Shown in pieces: positions 43,589 through 57,173 of a stretch of DNA of 64,000 bases. Numbering within the stretch: the stretch's first letter is position 1; each line of letters starts with the position of its first letter. The notes below the pieces were generated by a model. That model searched no databases and had not been told where the DNA came from. It worked only from the letters and a program-made list of their open reading frames with translations. Origin of the DNA: Hetaerina americana (lineage: Eukaryota; Arthropoda; Insecta; Odonata; Calopterygidae); NCBI GenBank assembly GCA_022747635.1, contig JAKTNV010000003.1, positions 45,869,475 to 45,933,474 on the forward strand, written 5' to 3'. The position numbers and the translations under genes were made by a program.

Positions 43589-46500
43589 CTGTAAATTATT
43601 TTGGCAAAAAAAAAATAATTATTATGGTAAAGTTAAAAAAAATAAGAATTTGCCTAACTACAACTTAAAAAAAGTCATGATTAAATTAGCTATAATAAGG
43701 GAATAATGAAAATGCACTGATCGAGTGATCCTCCAGTTAAGTGTCTCTCATAAAAGGGAAGATAAAATGGATTTGCATGTATTGTTAGCATTCATTGGAA
43801 GCTGTGGGGACACCAGCAACTCGCCAAGTTTTGCCTTGTGTTATGTTGTCAATTTTGTGTGGTGTGTGAACACATAAGAAAACTTGAAAGCCGAGTACAA
43901 CACATCTGCAAAATTTCTTTCAAACTACTGTCCATATCTCTCAACTCCTAATTCCACCATCACATTAGGATCAAGACTAAAGAAGAGGATTATTCTAGTA
44001 CATTAAATATGCCAACTTTTTTCATCATTAAAAAATAGTTTACCATCCCTTTATCTCTGACATAACCAACTCTCACATTTCAAGCAGTTTACAAACAACT
44101 TTTTTTTGATTTTACCCGAATTAAATAACAGAACATGCGGCTTCACAAACTTTCCATAAATGCACATTACATTTCAAGAATCACACAAATAAAGCATAAC
44201 CCTTTACAATTAGCAGTGCTATTATAAGGTAAACAGACTGTAATAATATACTTTTATTATGAATTAGAATTATACATTGACTGTCTTATCAACTGAAATT
44301 GAGTACTGAGACTTAGATAAAGAATTTAATAACGTATGATTGCAGTTTCATATTCACTACAAGGCTGACAAAATTTCACAAGAAATAATAAAATACCAAT
44401 CAGATTCCCAACCAATGCTTAGGGTTCCTGAAAGTGGGATGATGTTATGACAAATGCATCATCATGCAGTAGAGTGGCTCAGATACTGAATCATATTTCA
44501 ACATGGAAAAGAGACATATGCTCGTGTTTGGAGAAATACATAACATCTCAACCTGCACCTGAATTAGAATTAGAGATTGCAACTACAGAAATTGTTGCGA
44601 CCAATATGGAGAAATGAACATTTGGGAATAGAAGCGTGACTGTTTCTGGCTTTTGCGAATCCTCATATACTAATGACAGATTTTAGACATTCAGCATATC
44701 CAAATATAACTAAAATTATTTGTGATTATACAACTGCTAGCAGAATTTCTAACCCTTGCAAATTTATGAATGTGCAATATTTAAAGATAATATTCAAGAA
44801 TGAAGAAGATAAATCATTTTTCTTACTTAATACATGCCATACAATTTTCGTAAGTCCCAGATCCTTCGAGTGCCAATACTGCTATAAGCAACTTGGACAA
44901 ATTTTCTTGAAAGTGCCACCACATCGCTCTAAGTAACTTTTTTTAAGGGTATAAAAGTAGGAACAATCGACTAATTCATATTATTGTCTTATTCTCTTTT
45001 TTATACTCAATCATGTTTAACTTGCACAACTTTCAGTCAATTATATGAATAACAAGGTTTTAAAAGACATCTTCCATATATTTTGTATTTTGCAGAGAAA
45101 TAGCCAGTAAATTTTGGCAACAAATTTAGATATTGCACATGGGTTTCGAAAGGACATAACTATTACCAGAGACTGAACTTTGTCTGAATCTAACACAAAA
45201 ACTAAAAAAAATCTCACTTAAGAACTGCAAATGGAAATCATGACCTAGTCAAAAATACCAACACAATCATTGTGCCATAACTAACAAAACTGAATGACTT
45301 AATGTTGAAACAATCAAGACAATTGGTTTGATTGTAAATAAATGTTGTTAAGGTAACCTACATCTATGTGTGTGCGCAAACCTGTTCTCTCAAGTGCAAG
45401 GTGCTATAGCAAAATGAACAATTGATACAGAAACTCACAAATAGGTTTGTAATAAAATAAAATGAACTTCCTCTATCACATGAGTACATTAAAACAATAA
45501 CACCTTCCTTCTTTCATAAGAGCATACAGAATGATAACCAACCAAAAGTTCTAAGTCATTCTTTTTTATATCTTATGAATAAGCGAGGTCAAAGTCATAA
45601 AATGTAACAGAAAATTATATCTGGCCACCTGATTGTTAACATTAAAAATACAAAAACAAATTTTATAACACATTTATATATAAATTAACCTCATACCAAG
45701 GATAGTCAATTTCTTAATGCACGGTTATTGGAAATGGGGCCTTGTTACACACTGACTGCTGAACACAAATATGAGGGTTGAATTTGTTAAAAAAAGCTAT
45801 GGCAGAATTACTGACATACACCCAGTTGAAAGTTGAGTGACATGAATTCTAGAATTCGCGAATATATTTTCTCTTTGTATTTAGATTTGGAGGAAGTATA
45901 GGCCTTCCCTGTTTAATTTTTTTTGTTCACTAGCCCTACAAAAAAGTTTTTACACCTGCATATTTCCGGGAAACAAGTTACTCTACAGGCTTAGTATTCC
46001 TCCTATTGCATTGAAAACTGCAGGCATAGCTTAAAATCTTGATCGGTTCACCATTATGCCTCTTTTTCAAATCATGCAATGAAAAATTAGAAATGTGCAA
46101 GCTGAACAAGGACTGACCACTCAATTCAAGCCCAAACCATAAACCACACACAATGCCTCGAGAAAATTGTTGGAGCCTTAATCCTTGGAGAGGTAGCTCA
46201 GCTTTCCAACAAATAGAAAAACTGGCATTGGGCATGGAAAATCATGCTGAGTGCTTGATACACATGCAAAAGTCACTATTTTGTTATGCACATTTTACTC
46301 AAATTTTTATTTCACTACACACAAACCTTTGAAGAGCGCCATGTGAGTTCACTCTTAGTATTTTTTTCAAATGTAGTTTTGTGAGGGAACTTTTTTATGA
46401 GTCGGGAACTACCTAGCTACTAAGCACATTACTGGCTTTGATGTGATTTTTTTTTCCTTTTAGCTTTGCATCTAGAAAGAATTCCACAGCTTTGAAGTAT

Positions 46501-48119
46501 TTTCAGTTATTTTTCTGATTTGAACAGAAACCAATCCAAATTTGAAACTAGCATGTAAAGGGCATTTGTATAAGTGCAAGTACTCATATACATGCACTTT
46601 GCATGACGAAGTTTTTAACTCACTGTCTGCAAGACACGCAGCATAGAGGGGATACTCATGCCTGTAACTTGACTCAGATCACCAATAAGTTCTACCAGTT
46701 TTAAGGAACATATGGCGAAGGGTGGTGAAAATCTACATTGGAAATTCAAAGAACTACTATTTTGTAAGTAAAAATATTCTTTAATCTTTTATTGACATCA
46801 CCTCCACCTCTGAATACAGACGCTTAAAAAATTGAAGAGGATGGCAAAATCAGCCTCTCTGATACTCGGGAAAAAGTGTGATATGGGAAGTCCACATATA
46901 ATTCCCATGAGATCATCCAAGATTCAACTTAAACACAGTTAAAACTTTATTCTTGCAATCTGCAAGCACTGCCCTAAATCTTAGCCAGAAACCTATATTT
47001 TACCTTTATATCATAGATTATTGGATGAGTTACATGTTCTATGTTGAAAACCATGGGTATTTCTTAGAAAAGGGTTACATTTTATTCATGGTAAGCATTC
47101 ATTAAATGAACATAAAAAGATCCAACCCTGTACTCTAGATGGAAACAATTCAAAATTTCCATATGCTCATGCAATAACTGAAGCATTGTGCTTTCTTCTT
47201 GGGAATGGATTAATCAGCATGTTTCAAATGCTAACACAAGAACTCTTTAAGCCTGCAAGTCATCATGTTATATATATATATATTTCAGGATAGGCAGAAA
47301 AAGGATTCAGAGGATCCAAAAATCAAAAGATGCCATAAATATATAAGTAATAATTTTTGGGCCACATTTTTGGGGATCATTACAAGTCAGTAAAATAATA
47401 TCCAAGGGTTTATGTTCGAAGCTTTAATTCCTACTACAGTTGACTTCTTTTACTACATCTTATGTTGCATAGAGAAATACAGTGAATAATCTAAATTTTT
47501 ATTGGTCAATGTTCAAAACATTAATTGGTCCTGTATTTGTGGCACTTTCAACAATGATGATGCCTATAATTGTTGCAAAAAAAATGCATGTAGATGATTT
47601 GATCCACTTGATTGAAATACTGAAGATTCAGCATGGATTATAGTTAATAAAACACAGTCATCAACTTGAAAGGTTGGCTTGATAGCTGTTGAATGTCAAC
47701 TAAACGATCTACATGATGGAGGCGTAAGGGAAAAATTACCAAAACATCTTTTTATCATATATGCTATATCCCATTGAATTTTTTTGAATTAACTTAGAAA
47801 GGGTGACTAGAAGATATGTGATGATTATCAGTATGGTGTGTTTAAGCTCATTGGCATGTGAAATTACACTGTTTAATATAAACTTGGATTCATTAAACTC
47901 TAGTCGGTGTTTTATCTATGACTCAAAAATTATGTTAGACTCATAAGTCATACTTAATACATACTAATTAATCAGCAATTGTTACTGATTTCCAGAAAGC
48001 CTTTTGCTTATCCTTTCAATAACAACATAAACAGGATAAATCCATTTGGTTTAATAGATGAGGTTAGAACTCTGTTAACAATAATCCTAAAAGATTATCA
48101 AATTTAAAAATTAAGGTAC
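43589..48119. other. Intronic/intergenic AT-rich DNA, nothing recognised
   Basis: No repeat or exon was identified. It is A-rich on the plus strand, which would fit an intron of the minus-strand gene. An 87-codon plus-strand frame at 44673-44936 has no splice context or similarity and is treated as chance. Confidence 0.45.
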
Positions 48120-48283
48120 AGGCCCAGTACCTTTCCCTGCCCTGTCTGTGCTTTCTCAGGAAGATCTGGTACCTGAAAATGTATGCAGCTTTGGCAATGC
48201 CAGGGATGCCTAAAGGTATTAGCTGGAGTTGAACCTGGTCCCTCTCATCTAGTTCAGCACTATACCCATTAGACTTCCATGCC
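48120..48283 (-). repeat. tRNA-derived SINE 4
   Basis: On the minus strand the head reads GGCATGGAAGTCTAATGGGT, then TAGTGCTGAACTAGATGAG and the B box GGTTCAACTCC (complement at 48225-48235). The body contains CAGGTACCAGATCTTCCTGAG-like wording that recurs in fragments at 48880-48990 and near 49230. Confidence 0.65.
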
Positions 48284-48609
48284 TCTTTCAAAACAATTAA
48301 AATATTTCTAATTTCAACTGCAAGATTTCTTCTTCATGTTTACTGTGATTTAATGGTCTGGTTTCTGAATTTACATATTTACCCCACTTTGAGAATTTTT
48401 AATGTTTTTCATACAATGTAAAGCAAAATATTTCAATTTCCTTGGATTAGTGACATATATGATAATTGTATACTTAAGACAAATCCTTCAATTATCCATT
48501 CGACATGTGTTATGTGCATATAAAAAAAGCACAGAAATCACCTAGAAGATTGGTTTAACTTGAGAGGAGCTTGTCTAATACTAAGCCCTACACAAACTGT
48601 CATCTGCCG

Positions 48610-48760
48610 AACCTGGTGAGATGCTGGGTGGGTGGGTGGGTGGGCGCTGACCGTGCCTGCCATCTTAGAGGTTGCGGGTCCGAATCATGCCTATGTGGGT
48701 TTCCCTCCACATAGGGCTTGGGTGTTCGTAATTGCCTTTCATGTATGAATGTTGTGTATA
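48610..48760 (+). repeat. tRNA-derived SINE 5 with G-rich head
   Basis: The B-box-like GCGGGTCCGAATCATGCC at about 48674-48691 is followed by GTGGGTTTCCCTCCACATAG and GGCTTGGGTGTTCGTAATTG, the usual body wording of insect tRNA-derived SINEs. The A-box region has been replaced by a GGGT expansion. Confidence 0.55.
48626..48644 (+). repeat. (GGGT)n tract, G-quadruplex-forming
   Basis: Five consecutive GGG runs are separated by single T residues. Four G-triplets with one-base loops form one of the most stable classes of parallel G-quadruplex. It lies in the head of SINE 5. Confidence 0.9.
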
Positions 48761-48879
48761 TTGAGGGGTTAGGAGGAAGAAGGGACTATAAAGTCTCAAT
48801 GTTATTCCAATATATTTCAATAAATAAAAACTTGAAATGCAAAATTAGGGTTAGGGGTTCTATTCCTTTTACTGTGCCA

Positions 48880-48990
48880 CTTGTGGAATCCCAGGGACAC
48901 CAATTACCTGAAAAATCACACAGCTTGGGTGACACTGAGGGTGTACACAGGTGTCACTCAGAACAGAACCCAGGTCCTCTGTTTTGTGTG
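48880..48990 (-). repeat. SINE fragment related to SINE 4
   Basis: The minus strand shows a decayed B box (GGTTCTGTTCT) after GAGGACCT, and the body phrase GATTTTTCAGGTAATTGG, paralleling 48120-48240. The head is missing. Confidence 0.45.
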
Positions 48991-49199
48991 TTTGCATTTA
49001 TTAACATATATTTACATTTGTTACAAAGAAGAAAAAAAGAAAGCATGACACTCATGTATTGAGGATACTTTGGGGTCATGAAGTGACCTCTTTGTCAACA
49101 GAAGATTCATATGGGCCTCGAAGAGTCCACCATACAAGAGTGCCCATGACAGCCTTTCTTTCCTATATTTTTAGAAACTATTTTAAAATAAACTAAATT

Positions 49200-49800
49200 A
49201 ATTGCCTAAAGGGGGTGATTTTTTTGGATACCAGATCTTCCTGGAAAACTATAGGTGTTAAAATAAAGGAATTGGCCCTCCTACCTCGATTAGTGAATTT
49301 CACACCCTGCCTAGCCCAGCCCTAGGTGAGCCCTATCCACATGCACAATCAAACACAAAAACCTGACAACCGGCGAAAATATATCCTAACTATGTAGTTA
49401 TCTATCCCCCTATATTTCTATCGTATAAATACACGAGATTGGAAGTAGTTCCTCTTAACACTCCCATATGACTGATGCTCCCAGAATGTACTCCCCCCCT
49501 TTCTGAGCCAACCATTGAGATGGTAACCTGACATACCTAGAAAGGCACTGTCTAAGCAGGATCATGCTTAGAACAGTTGTATCACCAGGAAATATTATGT
49601 GCCAGTAACTTCATTTTTTTATACACAAGTGGATATATAATTCATTGGTTCGGAGGAAAACAGATCCACGCCCCTACACAGAGAGTCAAGCACCAAATGA
49701 TTGTTGGGATAGACTATTAAGGTTGGCAAATGCCGAACGATGGTCCTGGCTAAATAAAGGCACCCTGTAGAATGGCATGCCCTTCCGCAAAGTGTATATG
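49200..49800. repeat. Unclassified GC-richer repeat-like block
   Basis: It contrasts with its AT-rich surroundings and contains CCTAGCCCAGCCCTAGGTGA, CTCCCCCCCTTTCTGAGCC and GGTTGGCAAATGCCGAACGA. A phrase near 49230 (TACCAGATCTTCCTGG) is shared with SINE 4. I cannot assign a class. Confidence 0.35.
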
Positions 49801-50753
49801 GGTACTTGATATTGACTGCAATATTGAGGTCAACCTTAAGAAATTATAAATATTTTAACACACACAGGCATACACACACACTTATCATTATAGATATTGA
49901 TTAAAAAATATAAGTGCAGACAAAGAAAATGACACTATGCAAATGGATAGCATTACCACAATACTAACAAGAGGCTTTAGGGTTTGCTCAACAAGGAAGG
50001 TATCCTCAACCATCTTGAAGGCCAACTACTGAAAAATATGCGGATTAAAACATGCTTTTCTAGAAATATAATTTGATGCACATTTAAGATTCCCGAGTAA
50101 ATAAATGATGGCATGGAAATTTTTACCAAGATTTCTTCATGAAAGTAATCTAACTTACAATAACTGAATTGTTTTTGGCGTGCAAAGTGAAATTACAATA
50201 CAATTTTAGGGAAATATAGAAAAGAGAATCATAACAAAATGATTTATTCATACAAAATAAAATAGGTTGATAAAGAGAATAGATAAAAAGAGAATACTTT
50301 ATTGTAGTATAATTCCTACATTGAATCAAAATCTCTAGCCCCTATTAAACAAAACTCAAAATTAAATTTTATGAAAAACCAAATATACATAAACTAGATT
50401 AAACTGAATATTAAATTTAATCTGATCTGTCAATTTATAGGAAGTTTGATTTCTATGTCAAAAATTCATAATTTCCCCGTCTAATATAGACAAGAAATTG
50501 CATCTTGGTGTGGAAATATAAAAATACCAAAATTTATATGTTAACATAAGTTGTTTTCCAGTTTTCAACATCATCATCCAGTGTTGCTTTATTTCTAACA
50601 CAACAAGTAAATGTATGCATACAAATATGTATATACACACATACTTATTCACATGAATAAATAAAAGGTAAAAAGACATAACTACATATGACAAAAACAG
50701 GATTGGTGGGGAAGGTGGACTAATATGGATCACAAGCAGGAAATAAAAATTCC

Positions 50754-50822
50754 TTGACAGACTTGAACCACAGATCTTGCCGAACCGATGCTCTATCAAT
50801 TGAGCTATATGCTACATCCGTG
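50754..50822 (-). repeat. tRNA-derived SINE 6 / tRNA pseudogene
   Basis: The minus strand reads ATAGCTCAATTGATAGAGCA, an A box and D arm of standard form, then a B box GGTTCAAGTCT 33 bases on. The acceptor stem does not pair, and no Pol III terminator context was checked. It is a SINE head or decayed tRNA. Confidence 0.65.
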
Positions 50823-53800
50823 GGGTTTTAAGCTACAATTGACAAGGAAGGATAAAGCTAGTGCCAATACCAGGAAGGCATGAGTACGTGATTATTAAGT
50901 AAACATTGATGGTAGTATAGTACCTACATTATCAGAAAAATGCTAAATTGGCAGGAAAAGACAATCAGTTGATTGAGTGGGAGATGGATGGAGGAGGGAG
51001 ACAGACAGTAGGAGGTGCATGTTGGGAGAAAATGAACTCATTTTTGGAGGAAGTCAAGGTGTTCTTATGAAACACACACTATTTCCCCTGGGATGTTCAT
51101 TGTAACTTCCATGATGCCTACATTGTAAGAACTGAACAATCATCATAAACTATAACTCCCTCCTCTTGCCCTCCATCGTCGCCCCAAGCTAATGCCTGCC
51201 TTTTAACTGTTGTTTACCAGTAACTCTGACCCCTTCACCCAAGTATAATATACATAGGTAGTTTCAGAAATACAAACACATTTGATGATGACATGAGTTA
51301 TTGAAACAAGTGTACGTTTATAAATGAATTGTGAAATTTTACTTAGAACTTTTTTATTTTTCCAAACAATAATTTCCTTCTTTATTGAAGTTCAAGACTA
51401 TCGTAAAGACTGGGAGAGAGCTGTGAAGGACTTTATACAAGAGATAAATTAGTATATAAAAGAAAATGTTAGATCCATTTTATTAGGGATTTTATTTTAT
51501 TTAACACAACATTCATCTGGTATATTTCCAACACCAATTTTGCTACATGCGCTACCACTTGCATCTTACTTTCCTGCATCACATTGAAACTATCATTAAA
51601 ACCAACATTGAATATATACTCCTGATTTCAGTGCAGTGAAAAGTTTCCCTCCGGATGACAAGGTCCATTCAACACCACACACAGATTCTTGATTACCTCC
51701 CTGAAGCAACATTAATTACAAAATCTCTCTCCAGTAAGGGCCAAGGGCCAGTAAAATGTAAAATTAGCTATGAAGACCCTAGAATTGACAAAATAGCCAC
51801 CAAAGAGGAGCTGCCACTGCCATTTAATGAGCAGTGAGGAATCATTTGAGTAGATATATTCTAAGATTACTAACAGGATACGTCACATTAAATCACAAAT
51901 TTGGGTTGGATTTTTCTTGGCAGGCACAAGCTAAATAACATTGACATTTCAATGCACATGATTGCATAGGTGAAATTATGATTACCAAAACTTAGGATAT
52001 TAGCATATTTTTTAAATTCATTGTTAGCATGTTTTTTAAATATCTAGAGCCACTCGTACACGACATGATAAAATCTAATTTATGCAAATGACCAAATTTC
52101 TTGAAAAAGACACCACAACTTGAGCATTAAGTTCAGCTTGAGGTAAAACAGCTACATTTTTTGCCTGTGAAAAAGTACACAACCCCTTGGCTTTTAAATC
52201 CTGTCAAGGCAGAAGGTTGCCTTTTTTTATAAAAATTAGATCCTAAAAATGCCCGTGACATTTTGTTAGTGTAAATGTAGATTATTAAAGGTTTTATGGC
52301 AAATACTTGAGAGGGATGAACATGTAGAAAACTTTTGAAATATATTTCTTCCTGTCAGTGCAGGGAAGCTTCATTTTACTTGAAAAATATACATTCCAAA
52401 TTTAAAAACAACTAACTGAATTGCTTGCAGAGAATTGAAAAAAATTTCTATCAGATTGAGAATAACTAAAATAATATTCTGAAGATTATTTAAAATGCTT
52501 GCGCAATTTTACAAAAAATTGCAAAATATAAAAAAATTACATTTGAGGGATGATAACCATGCCACAAACGTATTTAAGCTTAAAAGAAACATCATTGGCC
52601 ACTATAACAAGCTATGGAAATACCTAGTCTAACCCGAAAATGAAACAATTGAGTGCTGGTAAATAAAAACATATTTCCATTACCACAGCCTGCTAAAAGT
52701 TAAAAGAACTAGAACTGCAGTATTAGAAGTGCTAATATTTTGAGGATTACATGGTGTGAAGGTTTATAATTTCACAAATTTTGCGACCCATTTGTGTATT
52801 ACATGTATCTTAAGTACCATAATGAGTTTGTTTTCATCATGGATTTCAAAGTGTTCATTTTTTTCAGTTTTAAAATAAGAATGAAATGACATCATTCTAT
52901 TCACATTCTTATCAATTGTGAAAAAATATAAGCAAATCTTTTAATTCCAATTTTGCTGCAGACTTGGAATAAAATTTTTTTAACTACAAGGCCATAAAAA
53001 CACAATTTCTAATAAGATATTTGATGAAACGAACAGCTCTTGTGGATTTTAATTATTATACCATTAATTACTAGTAATATTTTCTTGCTGATGGTAATGA
53101 GATACTGTAGTCCAAGTGGATGCTGCAGGTAGGAACATTTCAAACTGAGGCTCCATGCTCCAATTTAATTTTGCAATTGCTAGTTTATCAATTTTTTATC
53201 TTAGTTTAATTACCCTGTAACATTAAAATGCCTACTTTGGTCATACAAAGGATTGATCAACCCTGTGGTAAATATTGGATCATGTGACTATAGGGGAGTG
53301 TATTTACAATGCCACATTAATTATATTAGTCTGTCTTCAAGATGAGGTGAAGAATCAATACATTGAAAAAAATTGTCAATGGTGCAGCAACACAATGGCT
53401 TGAGCTATTAGCCACTACAAAATTCTGGGGTACTCTAGTTAACAAAAAATGGGGAGCTGACTAAAAGAAATTATTGCAACTGCAGAGTAGGTAACCCAAG
53501 CAAAGTGATTGAGTGAAAGTGAAGAGTTTTGGTCCTTATGTGGCACAATAAACCTTATTTTTTCATTTAATCGCCAACATTAATTGAATGCAGTGAAGAA
53601 TTGAATCCTGATAAATGAACTTCCAGTGATAGGAGTAAATTACCTATTTATTCATCATGCAGTCACTTGATGAGATATAATGCTGTTATTAGGGATGTTC
53701 AACAAGTTTCAATGGCTTCAAAAATGAATAAAATAAAAATCAAATAAATATGGTCATTTTTGTGGAAGATATGAAGTTACATTATTTTAAAACTATTTTC

Positions 53801-54950
53801 TTTTTCATAAAAATTTTCTATGTAAAAATATTACTAGTAAAATATGTATGTCATGGTCTCACATAAAGTTTATTTACTTTAAACTGAATGTTTTCAAAAC
53901 CCATTACGGATTTCAATTTCATTTAAACCAAAAATTGTACCAGCAAAAAAATATTCTTAAACATTAGGAATTTTGAAAACTTAGGGTCGAGTTATCTTTG
54001 ATAAAAAAGGCATTGCCTGAGAGCAAAAGAATTAAGTCTGCTTCATAAGTGCAAGTTTGAGGGGTGTATTAACAAAGTAGAATTAGGATTTTTTCATTAA
54101 TCTGAAATCTAAAGCTGGCAATGATCTCATTTCATCAATGCAATCATCTCGGTAACCTTTGCCAAACTCTCAAGGCTAAGATTAATAATGGAGAATCAAG
54201 CCTTGCATGTATGCCAATTGGTCCCCTTCATTTACCAAAAAAACCACATAGCACGACCAACCTTGCAGCTACTATTTTATTCCATATCTAAAGAACACAT
54301 ATCTTACTTTGAGAAGACTTTAATGTGGTGGTTTTCTGGTGTCAGTATCAAACAGAATCTCATCTTTTGAGAAGCAACTTGTGTATTTTAAAGCACCGAG
54401 TTGTGTCTGGAGACTTTTTCTGTGATATTTTCCTATTGACTCCAAGGACTATTTTTGTAAACACTGCAATAAGTTTATTTGTTTATTTCCGTCACCCTGA
54501 TGCCACCTTTTTTTATTTTTGGTGTTCACGGCATGCTCTTAACCTTGTCAGGGACAATCAATTGTCCTATATATTGGAACTAACTTTCCTGCGGTGAAGT
54601 TTTGGGTAAATAATGAAGCTTGTGCCAACTTGAAAAATAACCGGTGCATTTACATAATGCATTTCACTAAGTCGTGAAAAGCAGCTAAAACTTAGCTTTG
54701 ATGAGTGCTGGCTCTTGAATGTCCCAATGGAACCCAATTCTGATTGTAGGCTGTTATGCAGTGATAAATTTACACCATAACCTATCGATTGCAAAAATTT
54801 AAACAGGACATTCGAGACTAAAAATGGAAAACTTCTAAAAATCAATAAATAATGCACTCCTACATACATATAAATACCTACCCTACCTATAAATAATTAA
54901 TTCCTACGAGAACACCCATTATCTACCTCTTTTGAATCTATAATTTATAC
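50823..54950. other. AT-rich unique DNA
   Basis: Nothing firm was found. A 60-codon plus frame at 51655-51837 has somewhat protein-like content but no start or splice support. A degraded hammerhead-like core lies at 51276-51316 and is listed separately. Confidence 0.45.
51276..51316 (+). ncRNA. Degraded hammerhead-like motif 5
   Basis: TTGATGA (51282-51288; the first C of the core has become T) is followed by TGAC-ATGA-GTTA, a four-pair stem II, then GAAAC (51303-51307), AAGT and GTACG. Layout and the downstream GTAC match the other motifs, but no flanking inverted repeat was found. Confidence 0.35.
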
Positions 54951-55049
54951 CTAGGACCCACAACTAACTATCTCCTTTGAATCCTTGATTTGAATCAAAA
55001 CTTATATGGTAATGTTCACTTTTATTTTTCAAGAGTCTCATTAAAGGTT

Positions 55050-55640
55050 TATACATTTTGTCCAATGCTGTTCCAGTTTGTTGATTCCTTCTAAATAATG
55101 CGACTGTTCAAACTCAGCAAAATAAGCATTTCTTTCTGCAATCACCTCCTTGTTTGAGTAAAATCTCCTCCCCACCAGTCACTTCTTCAAATTGGAGAAC
55201 AGGTAGCAGTCCAAAGGGGGCCAAATCTGCTAGCCAGCCATTTCTTCATATTGGAGAACAGGTAGTGGCCCAAGGGAGCAAAATCTGGAGCGCAAATCTG
55301 CCAGCCAGCCATTTCTTCTAATTGGAGAACAGGTAGTAGTCTGAAGTCCAAGGAAGCCAAATCTGGAGAAAAAATCTCCAGCCAGCCAGCCATTTCTTCA
55401 CATTGAAGAACAGGTAGTAGTCCAAGGGAGTCAAAACTGGAGAATAGGGGGGATGGGGAACAAGTGGAATTGTAACTCCATCAATTTTGTGGCCAAGAGG
55501 AGTGACCTGGTATGTTGTCAAAGGGCTCTTATATAGGCCAACCGTAGTTTTTTCTTCCAGCTTGGTTTTCAAAAGTATAATGATGTACAGTATGTGCCTG
55601 TAATAATTTTTACGGCAAGGTGCTTTTCTATACAAATCCC
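55050..55640 (-). mobile_element. Mariner transposase C-terminal relic with internal tandem duplication
   Basis: The minus strand gives a mariner C-terminus: VPHPPYSPVLTPLDYYLFFN and VKKWLAGWRF, and after the repeats NKEVIAER, AYFAEFEQSHYLEGINKLEQ. The segment equal to DLAPLDYYLFSNMKKWLAG is present four times in tandem at 55175-55445, in units of about 59-81 bp with indels that break frame. The N-terminal part and terminal repeats were not found. This lineage is different from the 753-bp family. Confidence 0.8.
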
Positions 55641-55901
55641 TAAGTTGAACTTTAGAGCCAGAGATATGGGAATGGTTCTCCCTTTGAAGGATTTAGCATA
55701 ACTGTCTTCCAAAAGAAAAAAGAAGTATGGCAATATCTCATCCTCTACTCAAAAAATTATGAAATTTACATGGACCCCATATTTAAAAAAAAAATGATTG
55801 ACAGTTTTTTCAACATTGATGTCAGCTTCTGTACAATTGTGAACCAAGTTGAGGGATTTGAACTGGTTCTGACTTTGAGAACTAAATTGAATACTGTGAC
55901 T

Positions 55902-56105
55902 GTGAATTAATTCCTGGTCCTGTTTTCGTTTTCTATCTAACTGTTAGGTAGATTACTGTAATATATTATTAGTATTGAAACTGAAGATGATAAATAATCT
56001 ACGAAATAATGTGAATCAATCCCTGGTCCTGTTGATGCTTTTTACCTAACCATTGGGTAGATTACTGCAGTGAATTGTTTCCATATCAAAATGAAAACTT
56101 TCTTA
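55902..56105. repeat. Imperfect tandem duplication, period about 109 bp
   Basis: GTGAATTAATTCCTGGTCCT at about 55902 recurs as GTGAATCAATCCCTGGTCCT at 56011. In each unit it is followed by a TACCTAAC..TAGGTAGATTACTG-type segment and a GAAAATGAA-like end. The units are about 75-80% alike by eye. Confidence 0.75.
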
Positions 56106-57171
56106 CTCAGGGCAACATTACCGATGAAATCACGCTATTGTCATAATATTATTATCACATTAAAGACACTTGGTTTTTGGCAAGAATTGATACTTAAGTT
56201 TTGATGCAAGATAAAATAGACTGGGGTAACATTTTCACTACAGTAAAAACAAAAACTTCCATTAATTCTGGTAAATTTAGGTTCAGCTTCGCAGTAGAAA
56301 AATTTGTATAGCAATTAAAGCAATATCCACCAATTTCGCCTTAGTTTGCAAAAAGATATTTTTCATATTTAGAATCAACCTAGAATGTAAAATAGCTCAA
56401 AATAAAGATGACTAAAATATATGGACATTACCATACTTTATGTACATGCAGTATCTCCATTTTAAACACTAACATTGAGTAGCAATTAACAATAATTTAT
56501 CAATCCATATGATCCAATAAAAATTAAGTATTAAAATATGATAATAATACAACAAAATTGAATTTTTGTTGAAATAAAAAATAAGTAATAATCTTTGAAT
56601 ATTATACTTCCTGCGGATATATTGAATTAATGCAATTGACATTACTTTTACCACAAGTAAAAAGGTAAATTGCATGTTTATAAGAAAGAGCAAAAATATT
56701 TCCAGCAAAGTAAGTATTCAGTGGAATTAATCCAAATAATTCCTTAAGGTTAATAGAAAGATTTGTACATTAAAGTTAGAGAAAAACATAGCACCTACAA
56801 TTTTTAAACTGAATGTCATAACAAATTACATAATGATAAAATTGAGTTTACTGCAAAATAATCCTAAGAAAAGTTTTACTTAGAGTTATTGTGCTCAGAA
56901 ATGCCAGCCAATTGCAATTAATAATGGATCTACACCCGACCCTTAGGATACTAGTCAAGTGGGTTCATAAGTAATTCAGCTTCATAAACAATTAAAATGT
57001 TATGTGCATTTCCCTGCAAGTGGAATTGAGGTGGATTGAGTGATTTTCTACAATGAGTTTGAGGCATGTAGGTATATACTTTAATTATAAATGATTGGAT
57101 TCTCAAAAACTCCTTCCCCCTCTTTTATATTTTGCATTTAATTTCTTTGACCTCTTTTTGAACCAACCATA
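56106..57171. other. AT-rich spacer, nothing recognised
   Basis: No exon, tRNA or repeat was identified. The open frames are AT-driven. Confidence 0.5.
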
Positions 57172-57173
57172 TA

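Noticed and set aside
44673..44936. 87-codon plus-strand ORF
   Set aside because: No splice sites, no similarity and background composition; likely chance.
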